From Achromobacter aegrifaciens (GTDB lineage: Bacteria; Pseudomonadota; Gammaproteobacteria; Burkholderiales; Burkholderiaceae_B), in contig NZ_CADIJY010000001.1 in NCBI RefSeq assembly GCF_902859735.1, positions 992,001 to 1,056,000 on the forward strand: a DNA stretch of 64,000 nucleotides. Reading direction: 5' to 3'. Shown one piece after another: positions 25,310 to 34,992 of this stretch. Position 1 is the first letter of the stretch; each line of letters opens with the position of its first letter. The notes beneath the pieces are model-generated. The model had not been told where the DNA came from and ran no database searches. It saw nothing but the letters and a program-made list of their open reading frames with translations. A program made the position numbers and the translations under genes.

Positions 25310-27621
25310 GGCCGGGCCTCCACGCATGCCACCGGCCCCAGGCGCGGCAGGCTGCCGTCGGCGGGGGCCTGGAAGTCGAACCGCGCCGTGCAGGCAAGAT
25401 CCGGACCTTGGACGTCCAGATGATTGCGCTTGCCCAGGTTGCGCACGAAGGTCTGGCTGCCGTAGCCCACCACGCCCTCGGACCCGCTCTCCCTGTGCAC
25501 GACCCGCGCGCCCACCGGCAGCGGCTTGCCGTTGCCGTCCACGAGATCGACGGTGGCCGCGGCCTCGTGGGTGATGCCGAACTCCGCCAGCACGCCGGAT
25601 CGGGACTGGGGCACGACGTCGAGCGCATAGGCCGACACCTGCGCGTTGGGTGGCAGGTCCATGCCGTCGAGTTCCAGCGTGTTGGTCTGGTAGCTGTTCA
25701 GGTCCGGCACCACCAGGCGGCCGTTCGAGCCCGTATGGCCGATGACCCGGTTCTGATGCAGGATGGGCAGGCCGGGTTCGCCGGTGGAGACCAGCGCGAA
25801 GCCGTCGTCGATGCGCCGGGACGCTTGCGCCGCGCCATCCATGAACACGAAGGCGCCATTCACGTCGAGCTCTCCCGTGGTGCGTCCGTCGTAGCGCTGC
25901 GCGCCCAGCGTGATCTCGCCGTAGCGTCCCAGGTAGCGGCCCCAGCCTTGCTCGTAGCGGCCCGCCTCGTAGGTGCCGGCCTGCACGCCCCAGCCGAATC
26001 CGCCGCCGTAATCGGGGCTGCGGATTGCGCTGGCGTTGGTGTATGAGCCGCCGTCCTGGCGTCCGGCCATGGCATTGAACGAGGTTTCGCCCAGGGTGAT
26101 GCCCAGGCTGAGGAACGCGCCGCGGCTGTCGCTGTCGTTGAAGTCCTGGTAGGCGCTCACGCTCAACGTGGCGCGGTTGCCCAGCCGCGTGGTGTAGGCC
26201 ACTGAACCGATGTGGGCGGCGTCGACGCCCGGATAGCGTTGGCCGATATAGCTCAGCGATACGGTCTGCCCGCCGCCCAGGGGCACGGCCAGCGTCGCCC
26301 TGTCGCTGGCGCGCGATACGGGGATGCCGTCGTTGGCCGCCAGATCGGCGTAGTCGGAAATCGCGCGCAGGCTCTGTATGTCGATGGAGTAGCGCTCGTC
26401 CACGTACTGATAGCCCAGGCCCACCTGCAGGCCGCTGTTCCTGCCCAGGCTGCCGGCCAGCGACGCGTTGACGACGCCCGCCATGCCCAGCTTGGCCAGC
26501 ATGCCGGCCCCCGCGTTGTACAGGCCGGCGCTGGCTTCGCCATGCGCTTCAACGGTCAGTGCGTTCGAGACGCCGTATTGCCAGGTGCCGCTGAGGGCGG
26601 GATCGTCCTTGTAGTCGAACGAGCGCCAGCCATACGCGCGGCGCAGAAAGCCCGCTTCGACCGAATAGCTGGACATGCCTTGCGCCAGCAGCCGCGTATC
26701 GATGTAGATGGGCACCGACTGCGACACGGGCCGGCCCAGGGCGTCGCGCGTGATGACGTTTGCCTGCCCGAAACCCGTGATGCCCGCGACGTTGTCGACC
26801 ACGAAGGGGCCGCTGGGGACGTCACCCGAATAGCGGCGGATGTTGTTGATATAGACATCGACGGAGGACGGCACCACGGCGCTGCCGGCGAAGTCCGGCA
26901 TGGGGAACGTGACCAGGTCGGGCCGCAATGAGAAATTGCGCCGCCATTGCAGGCCGCCCATGCGTATGGAGCGCGACCAGGCCAGCGATCCGGAAATCGT
27001 GTCGCCCACCTGGGTGGCCGTCAATGTGGCGGGGTCGGAGTGGGTCCAGCTGGAGTCGAAGCGGACATAGCGCCGCAGGTCGCGATACAGGTAAGCCGTG
27101 CCTGTATTGCTGAAGACCCCATATTGGTCGAAATAGCGTTGTTCGCTCCAGATCGCCAGCGGATTGTCGCGGTCGGTGCGCGCATAAAGATCGTAATTGA
27201 TGAGCAGGCCGCGATCCGCCGTGGCCGCTGCGACGGGATTCAAGCCCCGCGCATCGATACGGTTCGCGATGCGGTACCGGTCCGGCAGGTCGAGATCGAC
27301 GTCTTGCGCGGCCGCGTCGTAGCGGTACTTCAGGCCGGGGATCTCTTCCAGGGGAATCCGTGCATCGTCTGCTATTCCCAAGGCATGGGTATCGATCCCC
27401 AGGCTGCGCAAGTCCGCGCCGCGAGCCGACAGGCGGCCATGCTCGTCTTCGAATCGCGCGATCCGATGGCTGGGCTGGCCGCCGATGCTGACGTTCAGAT
27501 AGACGTCGATGGCCGCCAGTCCCACGGCCGTCTCAGGGGCGGATTGCGCGCGCGCACCGCCATGGACCGCTGCGGCGGCGAGCATCAGAGTCAGCTGCAT
27601 GGCGCGCGTGCAATGTTTCAC
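25306..27621 (-). CDS. Fimbrial outer-membrane usher
   Basis: This 771-residue usher forms the outer-membrane pore that assembles and exports the pilus. Visible parts are an N-terminal domain after the signal peptide (AIDVYLNVSIGGQPSHRIARFE), the beta-barrel with YINNIRRYSGDVPSGPFVVDN typical of the plug region, and C-terminal domains (VVPDLNSYQTNTLELDGMDLP; VDLVDGNGKPLPVGARV). It is shorter than FimD-type ushers, in keeping with archaic CsuD-like ones. I chose GTG 27621, which overlaps the chaperone stop; ATG 27600 is an alternative. The open frame continues far upstream but only as a shadow of other genes. Confidence 0.92.
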   Translation of the reverse strand: MKHCTRAMQLTLMLAAAAVHGGARAQSAPETAVGLAAIDVYLNVSIGGQPSHRIARFEDEHGRLSARGADLRSLGIDTHALGIADDARIPLEEIPGLKYRYDAAAQDVDLDLPDRYRIANRIDARGLNPVAAATADRGLLINYDLYARTDRDNPLAIWSEQRYFDQYGVFSNTGTAYLYRDLRRYVRFDSSWTHSDPATLTATQVGDTISGSLAWSRSIRMGGLQWRRNFSLRPDLVTFPMPDFAGSAVVPSSVDVYINNIRRYSGDVPSGPFVVDNVAGITGFGQANVITRDALGRPVSQSVPIYIDTRLLAQGMSSYSVEAGFLRRAYGWRSFDYKDDPALSGTWQYGVSNALTVEAHGEASAGLYNAGAGMLAKLGMAGVVNASLAGSLGRNSGLQVGLGYQYVDERYSIDIQSLRAISDYADLAANDGIPVSRASDRATLAVPLGGGQTVSLSYIGQRYPGVDAAHIGSVAYTTRLGNRATLSVSAYQDFNDSDSRGAFLSLGITLGETSFNAMAGRQDGGSYTNASAIRSPDYGGGFGWGVQAGTYEAGRYEQGWGRYLGRYGEITLGAQRYDGRTTGELDVNGAFVFMDGAAQASRRIDDGFALVSTGEPGLPILHQNRVIGHTGSNGRLVVPDLNSYQTNTLELDGMDLPPNAQVSAYALDVVPQSRSGVLAEFGITHEAAATVDLVDGNGKPLPVGARVVHRESGSEGVVGYGSQTFVRNLGKRNHLDVQGPDLACTARFDFQAPADGSLPRLGPVACVEARP

Positions 27622-28346
27622 TTCCCGGTATCGGCTTGCACGTCGGCCTGGACGGGAACGCTGTTCACCCGCGCGTTGACCGTGACCGCCCCGTGCATGG
27701 CGGGCTGGAAGGGCAGGGGCCACTGGCGCGCGCTGCCGCCCAGGACGTAGCCGAGCAGGCCGTCCCGCAGGCTGCGGCGCTGGCCGTTGAATACCAGTGC
27801 CACGTCGCTGAGCTGCGCGCGGTGCGTGCCGCTGTTGTCGACGCGCAGGGCCCAGTCGGGACCGTTGCGCACCACGGTCCAGGCCAGGTGCCGCTGCGCG
27901 GGAGTTTGCGGGGCCGCGCCCACGAACACAGGCACCGAATAGCGCAGCCGCACTTGCACGCCCGTTGCGCGCAAAGGATCGGGTGGCGCGATTTCGTCGA
28001 TGATCAGGCGGTACGACGCTTCGCCGGGCCGCTTGGCGGCCTCGGGCTGCAAGAGGCGCACGACTTGCGTGCCGCCCGGCGCGATCTGGATCATCGGGGG
28101 GCTGGCCACCAGGTCCGAGGTCTCCTGCAGCACGTCTTCGGTCGTGGTCTGGCTCCATGCGTACACGCGGACCTGGCCATAGATCGGTTCGGCGCCTTCG
28201 TTGCGCAAGGTCATGCTGGCGGCGCGTTCCGCGCCGTCCAGGTTCAGGATTACCGGCGAGATCTGCAGGCTGGCGGCATGCGCTTGCAGCGCCATGCCGA
28301 ACAAACAGGCCCCCGCCGCCTGGCGTACGATCCCAAGCGTCGTCAT
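27618..28346 (-). CDS. Periplasmic fimbrial chaperone
   Basis: This 242-residue protein has a signal peptide (about 1-25, ending AHA) and a PapD-like two-Ig-domain fold of the archaic class: LQISPVILNLDGAERAASMTLRNEG, IQIAPGGTQVVRLL and SYRLIIDEI are the family's strands. It captures pilin subunits in the periplasm and hands them to the usher. It begins 12 bases after the pilin stop and overlaps the usher start by four bases. Confidence 0.93.
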   Translation of the reverse strand: MTTLGIVRQAAGACLFGMALQAHAASLQISPVILNLDGAERAASMTLRNEGAEPIYGQVRVYAWSQTTTEDVLQETSDLVASPPMIQIAPGGTQVVRLLQPEAAKRPGEASYRLIIDEIAPPDPLRATGVQVRLRYSVPVFVGAAPQTPAQRHLAWTVVRNGPDWALRVDNSGTHRAQLSDVALVFNGQRRSLRDGLLGYVLGGSARQWPLPFQPAMHGAVTVNARVNSVPVQADVQADTGK

Positions 28347-28358
28347 GTCGATCCGCGG

Positions 28359-28880
28359 TCAGAAGTAGACGGTGGCCGTGACCGTCGACTGGTACGTATC
28401 CGGCTTGGGGGCGGCCTGGGGCGGCACCCTGCCGTAGACGGTCAGCGTCTGGGCCGCGCCCGTGCCGGTGCCGCCCACCGTGTCCGTGCCTTGCGTGTTG
28501 CCCCAGATCGTCGTGCGGCCTGCATTCTGGTAGAGCTGATAACCCACGCTGGTGGTGGTGTTGCCTGGCGCGGTGCCCACGAGCAGGCGATTCGCGATCG
28601 TCGAGCCCGCCGCCGTGCCGGCGTCCAGGCCTACGTTGTAGGGCGTGGTGTTGGTGCAGGTGACCCTGACTGTAGTTTCCTGATTCACCGCGGCGCTCAA
28701 GAGGCCGGTAGAGGGAAAGACCAGCGGATCGGCCGCAATCGTGCAGTTTGCCTGCACCGTCAGGGAAACATTGAAAGTCGCCGTCGCGGTCCCGTTCTGG
28801 TAGACCTGAGCGGGGGCCGCGGCGGGCAGGGATAAGCCGATAGTCGCGGACAGAATCGCAGCAGAACCGATGGCCTTCAT
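28359..28880 (-). CDS. Spore-coat-U-type major pilin
   Basis: This 173-residue protein has a signal peptide (about 1-25) and one SCPU domain: FNVSLTVQANCTIAADPLVF at the start, a second cysteine in VRVTCTNTTPYNVGL, and YQSTVTATVYF at the end. This is the expected structural subunit of an archaic (Csu-like) pilus. GGAGGAGAG lies just upstream of ATG 28880. It is the first gene of the four-gene operon 28880-24341, which would be transcribed from the AT-rich region near 28935. Confidence 0.9.
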   Translation of the reverse strand: MKAIGSAAILSATIGLSLPAAAPAQVYQNGTATATFNVSLTVQANCTIAADPLVFPSTGLLSAAVNQETTVRVTCTNTTPYNVGLDAGTAAGSTIANRLLVGTAPGNTTTSVGYQLYQNAGRTTIWGNTQGTDTVGGTGTGAAQTLTVYGRVPPQAAPKPDTYQSTVTATVYF

Positions 28881-29248
28881 GCTCGCTCTCCTCCAAGTCA
28901 ATGGCTAGCTCGACCTTAGCGGAGGGGGCAGTGCAATTTATTTCGCATTATTTCTAACTTCTTCGGTTGCTGTCCCAGGCGCGAATTTTCGGCGCCAGCT
29001 CAAGCCGGTTTGGGCCGTTGCTGAGACATAGCGGATCTTTGTTCCGTTCTCTAGCCAAAACCGAAATGAAAAGACACAACTTCGGGCCGACAGCGGTTGT
29101 CCAGGATTGCGGGCGGATTGGACGAATCCCCAAGCCAAACTCAATGGAAATCCAAGGTGTACGCGAAGCGTTCCCGTAAGGGGCTGAGCATACTGGCCTC
29201 GTCGCTTGTCCCGACGAATGCGTTGCTCACCTACAAGGAACTGCCGTG
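28881..29248. promoter_or_regulatory. Divergent promoter region, fimbriae and efflux operons
   Basis: This 368-base gap holds no convincing gene. An AT-rich stretch near 28934-28962 (AATTTATTTCGCATTATTTC) is the most likely place for the leftward fimbrial promoter. The right-hand part, 29121-29195, is the duplicated efflux promoter described separately. Short ORFs that cross the gap have no ribosome site or recognisable product. Confidence 0.45.
29121..29195 (+). promoter_or_regulatory. Efflux-operon promoter with 11-bp-phased CAAG repeats
   Basis: This 75-base block aligns without gaps, at 56 of 75 positions, to 34993-35067, and both end exactly 54 bases before a start codon. It contains CAAG at 29131, CAAT at 29142 and CAAG at 29153, spaced exactly 11 bases apart, and ends in GAGCATACTG, whose CATACT is a possible -10 element. 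Direct repeats at helical spacing are typical targets of OmpR-type winged-helix activators, and such a regulator is encoded at 33334-34941. Confidence 0.68.
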
Positions 29249-30709
29249 ATGTTGACACCGATCCGTTCGCCGCTATGGCGTTGCGCCAGCGCGGCGTTGT
29301 GCGCCGCGATGCTGGCGGGCTGCGCGGTCGGGCCCGACTTCGTCCGGCCGGCCGATGGACTGGCCGAGGTGGATCTCGCGCCGAGGCAGGAGCCTGCCGG
29401 CCACGCGCGGCTGTCCGACGCCGAGGTGCCGGTGCAATGGTGGCTGCTGTTCGAAGATCCCGTGCTTGCCCGGCTTCAGGCCCAGGCCGCCGCCGGCAAC
29501 CTCGATCTGCAGATGGCCGCCGCGCGCATCGAACAAAGCCGGGCGCAGTTGGGGATCGCCTCGTCGGAACTCTTGCCCAGCTTGGACGCGGGCGCCAGTT
29601 ATGCGCGCGAAGCGCTCAGCGAAAACGGCAAGTTCGTCGCGTTGGGCGCGTCCAGCACCCCCGACGACTTCTGGCGGCTGGGGTTCAACGCCAGATGGGA
29701 GATAGACCTGTGGGGCCGCGCCCGGCGCCTGCGCGAAGGCGCCGAGGCTTCCCTGGAAGCCACCGTGTACGACCGCGAGGCCGCAAAGGTGGCGTTGGCG
29801 GCCGAGGTGGCCCGCGCATACCTGCAACTGCGCGGCACCCAGGCCCAGCTCGACATCGCCCGGCAGAACCTGGCGGTCGCCGAGCGGGTTCTGGGCTTGA
29901 CGCAGAGCCGGGAACGCAATGGCGTGGCCACCCGTTTCGAAACCGCCACGGCCCGCGCGCAGCTGGCGACGGTGCGGGCCTTGTTGCCCGAGCTGAACAA
30001 GCGCCGCAACGCGCTGCTGAATGCGTTGGCGCTGCTACTGGGTGAGCGGCCGCGCGCATTGGACGAAACGTTGCGCGGCACGATGCCGCTGCCCTCCTTG
30101 CCCGCCAGCGTGCCAGTCGGCGTGTCTTCGCAGCTGGCGCACAGGCGGCCTGACATCCAGCGCGCCGAGGCCCGGCTCCATGCCGCCACGGCGGCGATAG
30201 GAGTGGCCAAGGCCGACTTCTATCCGCGCATCGCCCTGGTCGGCCAACTTGGAGTGGAAGCGTTCGATGGCAGCGACCTGGCCAGCTGGGACTCCCGTTT
30301 TTTCTCGATCGGCCCGACGGTCTACCTGCCCATTTTCCAGGGCGGCAGGCTGGTGCAGCGCCTGGCGCTCAACGAAGCGCGGCAGAAGGCGGCGGCGCTG
30401 GCCTACAGGCAGACGGTCCTGCAGGCCTGGCATGAGGTGGACAATGCACTGGATGCCTGGGCCGAGCAGCAACGCGAACACGATGAACTGCTGGTGTCGT
30501 ATGAGCAGAACCTGCAGGCGCTGCGGGCCGCCGAGCGCGGCTATGAACAGGGGGCGTCCGACTATCTCACCGTGCTCACCGCGCAGCGCAACCTGCTTGC
30601 CAGCCAGACCCGTCTGAACGCCAGCGCCACCGACGGCACGCTTACGGTGGTCAATCTGTACAAGTCGCTGGGCGGCGGCTGGAATTCGCAAGCGCAGGCC
30701 ACGCCATGA
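29249..30709 (+). CDS. NodT/OprM-type outer-membrane efflux lipoprotein
   Basis: This 486-residue protein is the TolC-like outer-membrane channel of a tripartite efflux pump. It has a lipoprotein signal with lipobox LAGC, the typical start AVGPDFVRP, QWWLLFEDPVLARLQAQAAAGNLDL, and two repeats of the outer-membrane-efflux domain with long alpha-helical stretches. ATG 29249 (a GTG one codon earlier is also possible) follows AAGGA. It is the first gene of an outer-membrane factor, MFS pump, fusion-protein operon; its stop overlaps the next start. Confidence 0.94.
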   Translation: MLTPIRSPLWRCASAALCAAMLAGCAVGPDFVRPADGLAEVDLAPRQEPAGHARLSDAEVPVQWWLLFEDPVLARLQAQAAAGNLDLQMAAARIEQSRAQLGIASSELLPSLDAGASYAREALSENGKFVALGASSTPDDFWRLGFNARWEIDLWGRARRLREGAEASLEATVYDREAAKVALAAEVARAYLQLRGTQAQLDIARQNLAVAERVLGLTQSRERNGVATRFETATARAQLATVRALLPELNKRRNALLNALALLLGERPRALDETLRGTMPLPSLPASVPVGVSSQLAHRRPDIQRAEARLHAATAAIGVAKADFYPRIALVGQLGVEAFDGSDLASWDSRFFSIGPTVYLPIFQGGRLVQRLALNEARQKAAALAYRQTVLQAWHEVDNALDAWAEQQREHDELLVSYEQNLQALRAAERGYEQGASDYLTVLTAQRNLLASQTRLNASATDGTLTVVNLYKSLGGGWNSQAQATP

Positions 30710-32268
30710 GCGCCACGCCATCCGCTCAAGCGGCGCACGGCCAGCCCAAGCCTTCGATGCGCGCCATGGCCGGACTTCTGGGCATCTTTCTCGCGGCCAT
30801 GATGGCTGGCTTGAACAACCGTGTCGGCGCATTGGCGCTGGCGGACCTGCGCGGCGCGCTGGGCGCCGGCTTTGACGGGGGTTCCTGGCTCACGACGGCA
30901 TACAGTGCGGGAGAACTGATTGCCATGCCGTTCGCGGCGTGGTTCGCCATCACGCTGTCGGTGCGCCGCTTCGAACTCTGGATGCTGGGCACGTGCACGA
31001 CGCTGGCCTTGGTCCTGCCTGCTGTCCAGGACCTGCATCTGCTGCTGGCCCTGCGGTTCCTGCAGGGTCTCGCCAGCGGCACCACGATTCCCCTGTTGAT
31101 GATGGCGGCGCTGAAGTTCCTGCCGCCGCCCATCAGGCTGTACGGCCTGGCGTTGTATGCGATGACCGCCACTTTTGCCCCCAATCTCTCCATCTGGCTG
31201 GCCGGCCTGTGGACCGACGCGCTCTTCGACTGGCGTTGGGTGTATTGGCAGATCATCCCCCTGGCCGTGATCGCCGCGGCGCTGGTCGGCTGGGGGCTGC
31301 ACCGCGAGCCTGTGGACGCAGGGCGCTTTCGTCGGGCCAATTGGTTCGGCATGGCTTGCGGCGTGCCGGCGTTCGGATTGATCGCCGTCGCGCTGGACCA
31401 GGGCGTCCGGCTGGACTGGTTCAACTCGCCCCTGGTCACCTTTGCGCTGGCAGCGGGCGTGATTCTTTTGGTCGTCTATCTGCTGACGGAGTGGTATCAC
31501 CCCATGCCGTTCATCAAGCTGCAGGTTCTGGGTCGCCGGAATCTGGTGTTGGGTTTCACGCTGTTCGTTTTCCTGCTGGTGGTGCTGTTGTCCGGCTCAT
31601 TGCTGCCGGCCGGCTATCTGGCGCCGATCCAGGACTACAGACCCGCGCAAATGGCATCCATCGGGCTGATCGTGGCGCTGCCGCAGTTGGTCCTGGGCTT
31701 TGCGGTGGCGTTGCTGCTGTATCGGAAATGGGTGGATGCGCGGATGGTGTTTTCGGCGGGGCTGGTCCTGATCGCGCTCGCCTGCCTGGCAGGCGCGCAG
31801 TTGACGGTCACATGGAACCGCGAGCAGTTCGTGCTGGCACAGGCATTGCAAGCCATGGGGCAGCCCATGGCCGTGGTGTCCATGCTGTTCCTGATCACCA
31901 GCGTGGTGCAACCGCACGAAGGGCCTTATGTCTCGGGGGCAATCAATACGCTGCGCGCGCTGGGCTCGGTGCTGGGCGCCGCCGTGGTCGGGCAGCTGTT
32001 GACCGTGCGCGGCCGCTTCCATGCGGAAATGTTGCTGGGCCAGGCGGCGCTGGTCGGCAACTACGTCCCGGACAGCCTGGAGCCCGGGCAGCTCATGCGC
32101 ATCGTCAGCCAGCAGTCGCTGGTGCTGTCGATCGCCGATGCCTACCGCGTATTGGGCGTCCTGGCGTTGCTGCTGATTCCCATCGTGTTGAGGCTGAACT
32201 ACATCCCCCCTCCCGATCTGCGCCCGGTCTCGCGTCCTTCCACAGTTCCATCTTCCATTCAGGGATAG
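30706..32268 (+). CDS. DHA2-family MFS drug efflux transporter (EmrB-like)
   Basis: This 520-residue protein has about 14 membrane segments, the number expected for the DHA2 drug:proton antiporters. The N-terminal GSWLTTAYSAGELIAMPFAAW is the typical 'W..taY.l...i..p..g.l' region. It would export a toxic compound from the inner membrane through the adjacent fusion protein and outer-membrane channel. The start overlaps the upstream stop by ATGA, and the fusion protein gene follows 6 bases after its stop. Substrate unknown. Confidence 0.94.
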   Translation: MSATPSAQAAHGQPKPSMRAMAGLLGIFLAAMMAGLNNRVGALALADLRGALGAGFDGGSWLTTAYSAGELIAMPFAAWFAITLSVRRFELWMLGTCTTLALVLPAVQDLHLLLALRFLQGLASGTTIPLLMMAALKFLPPPIRLYGLALYAMTATFAPNLSIWLAGLWTDALFDWRWVYWQIIPLAVIAAALVGWGLHREPVDAGRFRRANWFGMACGVPAFGLIAVALDQGVRLDWFNSPLVTFALAAGVILLVVYLLTEWYHPMPFIKLQVLGRRNLVLGFTLFVFLLVVLLSGSLLPAGYLAPIQDYRPAQMASIGLIVALPQLVLGFAVALLLYRKWVDARMVFSAGLVLIALACLAGAQLTVTWNREQFVLAQALQAMGQPMAVVSMLFLITSVVQPHEGPYVSGAINTLRALGSVLGAAVVGQLLTVRGRFHAEMLLGQAALVGNYVPDSLEPGQLMRIVSQQSLVLSIADAYRVLGVLALLLIPIVLRLNYIPPPDLRPVSRPSTVPSSIQG

Positions 32269-32274
32269 TCCATC

Positions 32275-33309
32275 ATGGCATTACCGAAGAAAGCAAAGAT
32301 CACGACCACGGCGCTGCTGCTCATGCTGCTGATCGGCGGCGGCCTGTATCTCAACCGTTCCGAATCCCGGGCATCCACCCAGTCCACCGACGACGCCTAC
32401 GTGCACGCGGATTTCACGATGGTGGCGCCGCAGGTCGCGGGCCGGATCGACAAGGTGCTGGTCGAGGACAACCAGCCCGTCAGGCAGGGGCAACTGCTCG
32501 CCACCGTGGACGACCGTGATTTCGTCGCCGCCGCCAATGCCGCCCGGGCCCAGGCGGCCAGCGCCCAGGCCAGCGTCGCCGGCCTGCAAGCCCGGCTGGT
32601 CCAGCAGGAGTCCTCCATCCGCCAGGCGCAGGCGGCGGTGGCGGTGGACGAGGCCGCGCTGAAGCTGGCCCGTGCCAACCAGACGCGCTATCGGAACCTG
32701 GCGACGGACGGCTCGGGAACCGTCCAGGCGCGCCAGCAGGCCGAAATGCAGGCCAGCGTTCAACAGGCCAGCCTGGAAAAGGCCCAGGCCAGCCTGCTGG
32801 CTGCCCGCCAGCAGGTGGATGTCCTGCAGGCGGACCTGGAAAAGGCCCGCGCCGCCTTCGCCCAGGCGCAGGCGGTGCAGGCCGCGGAGGAACTCAAGTT
32901 GTCGTACACCCGCATCACCGCGCCCGTGGACGGCACCGTGGGGCAGAAATCGGTGCGTGTCGGCGCCTTCGTCACCGTCGGCAAGCCTTTGCTCGCGATA
33001 GTCCCGCTGGACGCTGTCTATGTGTCGGCAAACTTCCGGGAAACGCAGCTGGCGCGCGTGCGGCCGGGCCAGGCGGTGGCTATCGAGGTCGATGCGCTGG
33101 CGGGCGAGGTGCTGGCGGGAACGGTGGAAAGCCTGGGGCCCGCCAGCGGCGTGAGCTATTCCGCAGTCGCGCCGCACAATGCCACCGGCAACTTCACCAA
33201 GATCGTCCAGCGGCTGCCGGTGCGGATTCGCATCAATGCGGATCAGCCTGCAGCCGCCAATCTGAAGGTGGGCATGTCGGTCACGCCCGAAATCCTGGTC
33301 GATGACTGA
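32275..33309 (+). CDS. HlyD/EmrA-family membrane fusion protein
   Basis: This 344-residue periplasmic adaptor has an N-terminal membrane anchor (about 12-24, TTALLLMLLIGGGLYL), a split lipoyl domain (STDDAYVHADFTMVAPQVAGRIDKVLVEDNQPVRQGQLL and LSYTRITAPVDGTVGQKSV), a Gln/Ala-rich coiled coil between, and a beta-barrel domain (VYVSANFRETQLARVRPGQAV). It connects the MFS pump to the outer-membrane channel. It ends 24 bases before the convergent regulator gene. Confidence 0.94.
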   Translation: MALPKKAKITTTALLLMLLIGGGLYLNRSESRASTQSTDDAYVHADFTMVAPQVAGRIDKVLVEDNQPVRQGQLLATVDDRDFVAAANAARAQAASAQASVAGLQARLVQQESSIRQAQAAVAVDEAALKLARANQTRYRNLATDGSGTVQARQQAEMQASVQQASLEKAQASLLAARQQVDVLQADLEKARAAFAQAQAVQAAEELKLSYTRITAPVDGTVGQKSVRVGAFVTVGKPLLAIVPLDAVYVSANFRETQLARVRPGQAVAIEVDALAGEVLAGTVESLGPASGVSYSAVAPHNATGNFTKIVQRLPVRIRINADQPAAANLKVGMSVTPEILVDD

Positions 33310-33333
33310 TGGAATCGAGGGGGACGGCCGCCG

Positions 33334-34941
33334 CTATTGCGGCAGGCCCGCCGCGCGCAGGCCTTCCGTCAACGTTGCGAGATGCTGCGGCGCGCAGATG
33401 GGCACCCATTCCGCAAGCGTGGACAGACGCAGGCTGGGATTGAGCTGCCGCAGGTTCTGCAGCCCGCGTTGCGCGTCCGTCGTCCGTCCGGCCAACGCGT
33501 GGCTGGCCGCGCCTATCGCGACCGCCATCTGGAAGCTCGGCAGGTTCTGGTAGGCCTTCTCCGCCCATGACGCCGCCGCGTCAAAATCCTTCAGGAAGAG
33601 ATGCGCGGTGGCCATGCCTGCCTGCATGCGGTAGAGCTCCGGGTCACGGGGACTGAGCCGCATCGCATGCTTCAAGAACTCCACGGCGTCCTCGACTTCT
33701 CCCCGCCAAAGCCTGAGGAACGCACCCAGGAACCACGCCGCGGCCAGATTCGGATTGAGGCTGAGCGCCTTGTCGAGCAGCGCGATGGCGCCCGAGGTGT
33801 CCCCGCCCAGCTGGCCCAGCGCGTGGCCGCCCCGAGTCAGCGCAACCGCGTCGTCCGGCCCCAGGTCGACGGCCTTGCGACCCAGGCGTATACCCTCCGC
33901 GGTCTCCTTCCCGACATCCGTCATCCAGTTGTTGACCCTGCGCCAGCAGTGGCACCACGCCGCCATTGCATACGCCGACGCGTAATCCGGATCGGTCGCG
34001 ATAGCGGTATGGAAGAGTTGCAGCGCCTGGTCGACGGATTCGCGGGTGCCCTGGTGCAGTTTGGTCATGCCGCGCAGATAGTAGTCGTAGGCGTCCAGGT
34101 TGCCGGTAGGCTTGCGCTGGGCGCGGTCGATCTCGGCCCGCTCCAGCTGCGGCGCGATGGCGCCCACCACGCTTTCGGTGATCTGGTCCTGCAGTTCGAA
34201 GATGTCCCCCAGCACGCCCTCGAAGCGGCCCGCCCAATGCAGTATTCCCGTGGTCGCGTCGATCAGTTGCGCCGAGGTGCGCACGCGGTTTGCCGACTTG
34301 CGCCAGCTGCCTTCCAGCACATAGCGTACCCCCAGTTCGCGGCCCACCTGTTTGGCGTCCACGCCGTGCCCCTTGTACGCGAAGCTCGAGTTCCTGGCGA
34401 CGACGAAAAGCCAGCGGTATTGGGACAAGGCCGAGATGATGTCCTCGATCACGCCGTCCGACAGATAGTCCTGTTCCGGGTCGCCGCTGAGATTGACGAA
34501 CGGCAGCACGGCGATGGAGGGCTTGGCGAGAACCGCCGGCGCGGAAGCGGAAACTCCAGCAGGCGTGGCGTGCATTACCGGCTGGCTCGCGGAGGCGGAA
34601 GCCGTCGGAAGGCTTGCGGCCTGCGGCGCTTGTTCGCTTGTCACTGCCGCGACGAAGCGAAAGCCCTTGCGGGCGACGGTCCGAATCACGCGCTGTTGTT
34701 GCCCGTCGTCGCCCACAGCCTTGCGCACCGCGTTGATGTGGGTGGCCAAGGTCGACTCCGACACGATCCGGCCTTGCCACACGGCGTTGACCAGGTCGTC
34801 GCGGCTGACGACGCGGTCGCGGTGCTCCATCAGGTACGCGAGTACGTCGAAAACCTTGGGCGCCGTGGCAACGGCGCTGGACGCGCGCAGCAGCTCGCGC
34901 CGGTCCAGGTCCAGCACGCAGTTGTCAAAAGAGAATTGCAT
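33334..34941 (-). CDS. CadC/HilA-like winged-helix regulator with TPR domain
   Basis: This 535-residue protein has an OmpR-type DNA-binding domain (about 1-100; VFDVLAYLMEHRDRVVSRDDLVNAVW, LATHINAVRKAVGDD, VIRTVARKGFRFV). A Pro/Ala/Ser linker without an evident membrane helix follows, then a TolB/FlgO-like segment (SIAVLPFVNLSGDPEQDYLSDG, about 165-290) and TPR-like helices to the end. This is the architecture of HilA/CadC-relative regulators. ATG 34941 follows AAGGAG. It is flanked by two operons bearing the same promoter block, so it probably activates both. What signal the C-terminus senses is unknown. Confidence 0.88.
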   Translation of the reverse strand: MQFSFDNCVLDLDRRELLRASSAVATAPKVFDVLAYLMEHRDRVVSRDDLVNAVWQGRIVSESTLATHINAVRKAVGDDGQQQRVIRTVARKGFRFVAAVTSEQAPQAASLPTASASASQPVMHATPAGVSASAPAVLAKPSIAVLPFVNLSGDPEQDYLSDGVIEDIISALSQYRWLFVVARNSSFAYKGHGVDAKQVGRELGVRYVLEGSWRKSANRVRTSAQLIDATTGILHWAGRFEGVLGDIFELQDQITESVVGAIAPQLERAEIDRAQRKPTGNLDAYDYYLRGMTKLHQGTRESVDQALQLFHTAIATDPDYASAYAMAAWCHCWRRVNNWMTDVGKETAEGIRLGRKAVDLGPDDAVALTRGGHALGQLGGDTSGAIALLDKALSLNPNLAAAWFLGAFLRLWRGEVEDAVEFLKHAMRLSPRDPELYRMQAGMATAHLFLKDFDAAASWAEKAYQNLPSFQMAVAIGAASHALAGRTTDAQRGLQNLRQLNPSLRLSTLAEWVPICAPQHLATLTEGLRAAGLPQ

Positions 34942-34992
34942 TCCGTACTCCTTGTGCCGTTCTTGTGCGCCTGGCTTCAGGTCAGTCGGCTG

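Noticed and set aside
27622-28896. Long upstream extension of the usher frame
   Set aside because: It overlaps the chaperone and pilin genes in another frame and is not usher-like; the usher begins at the chaperone stop.
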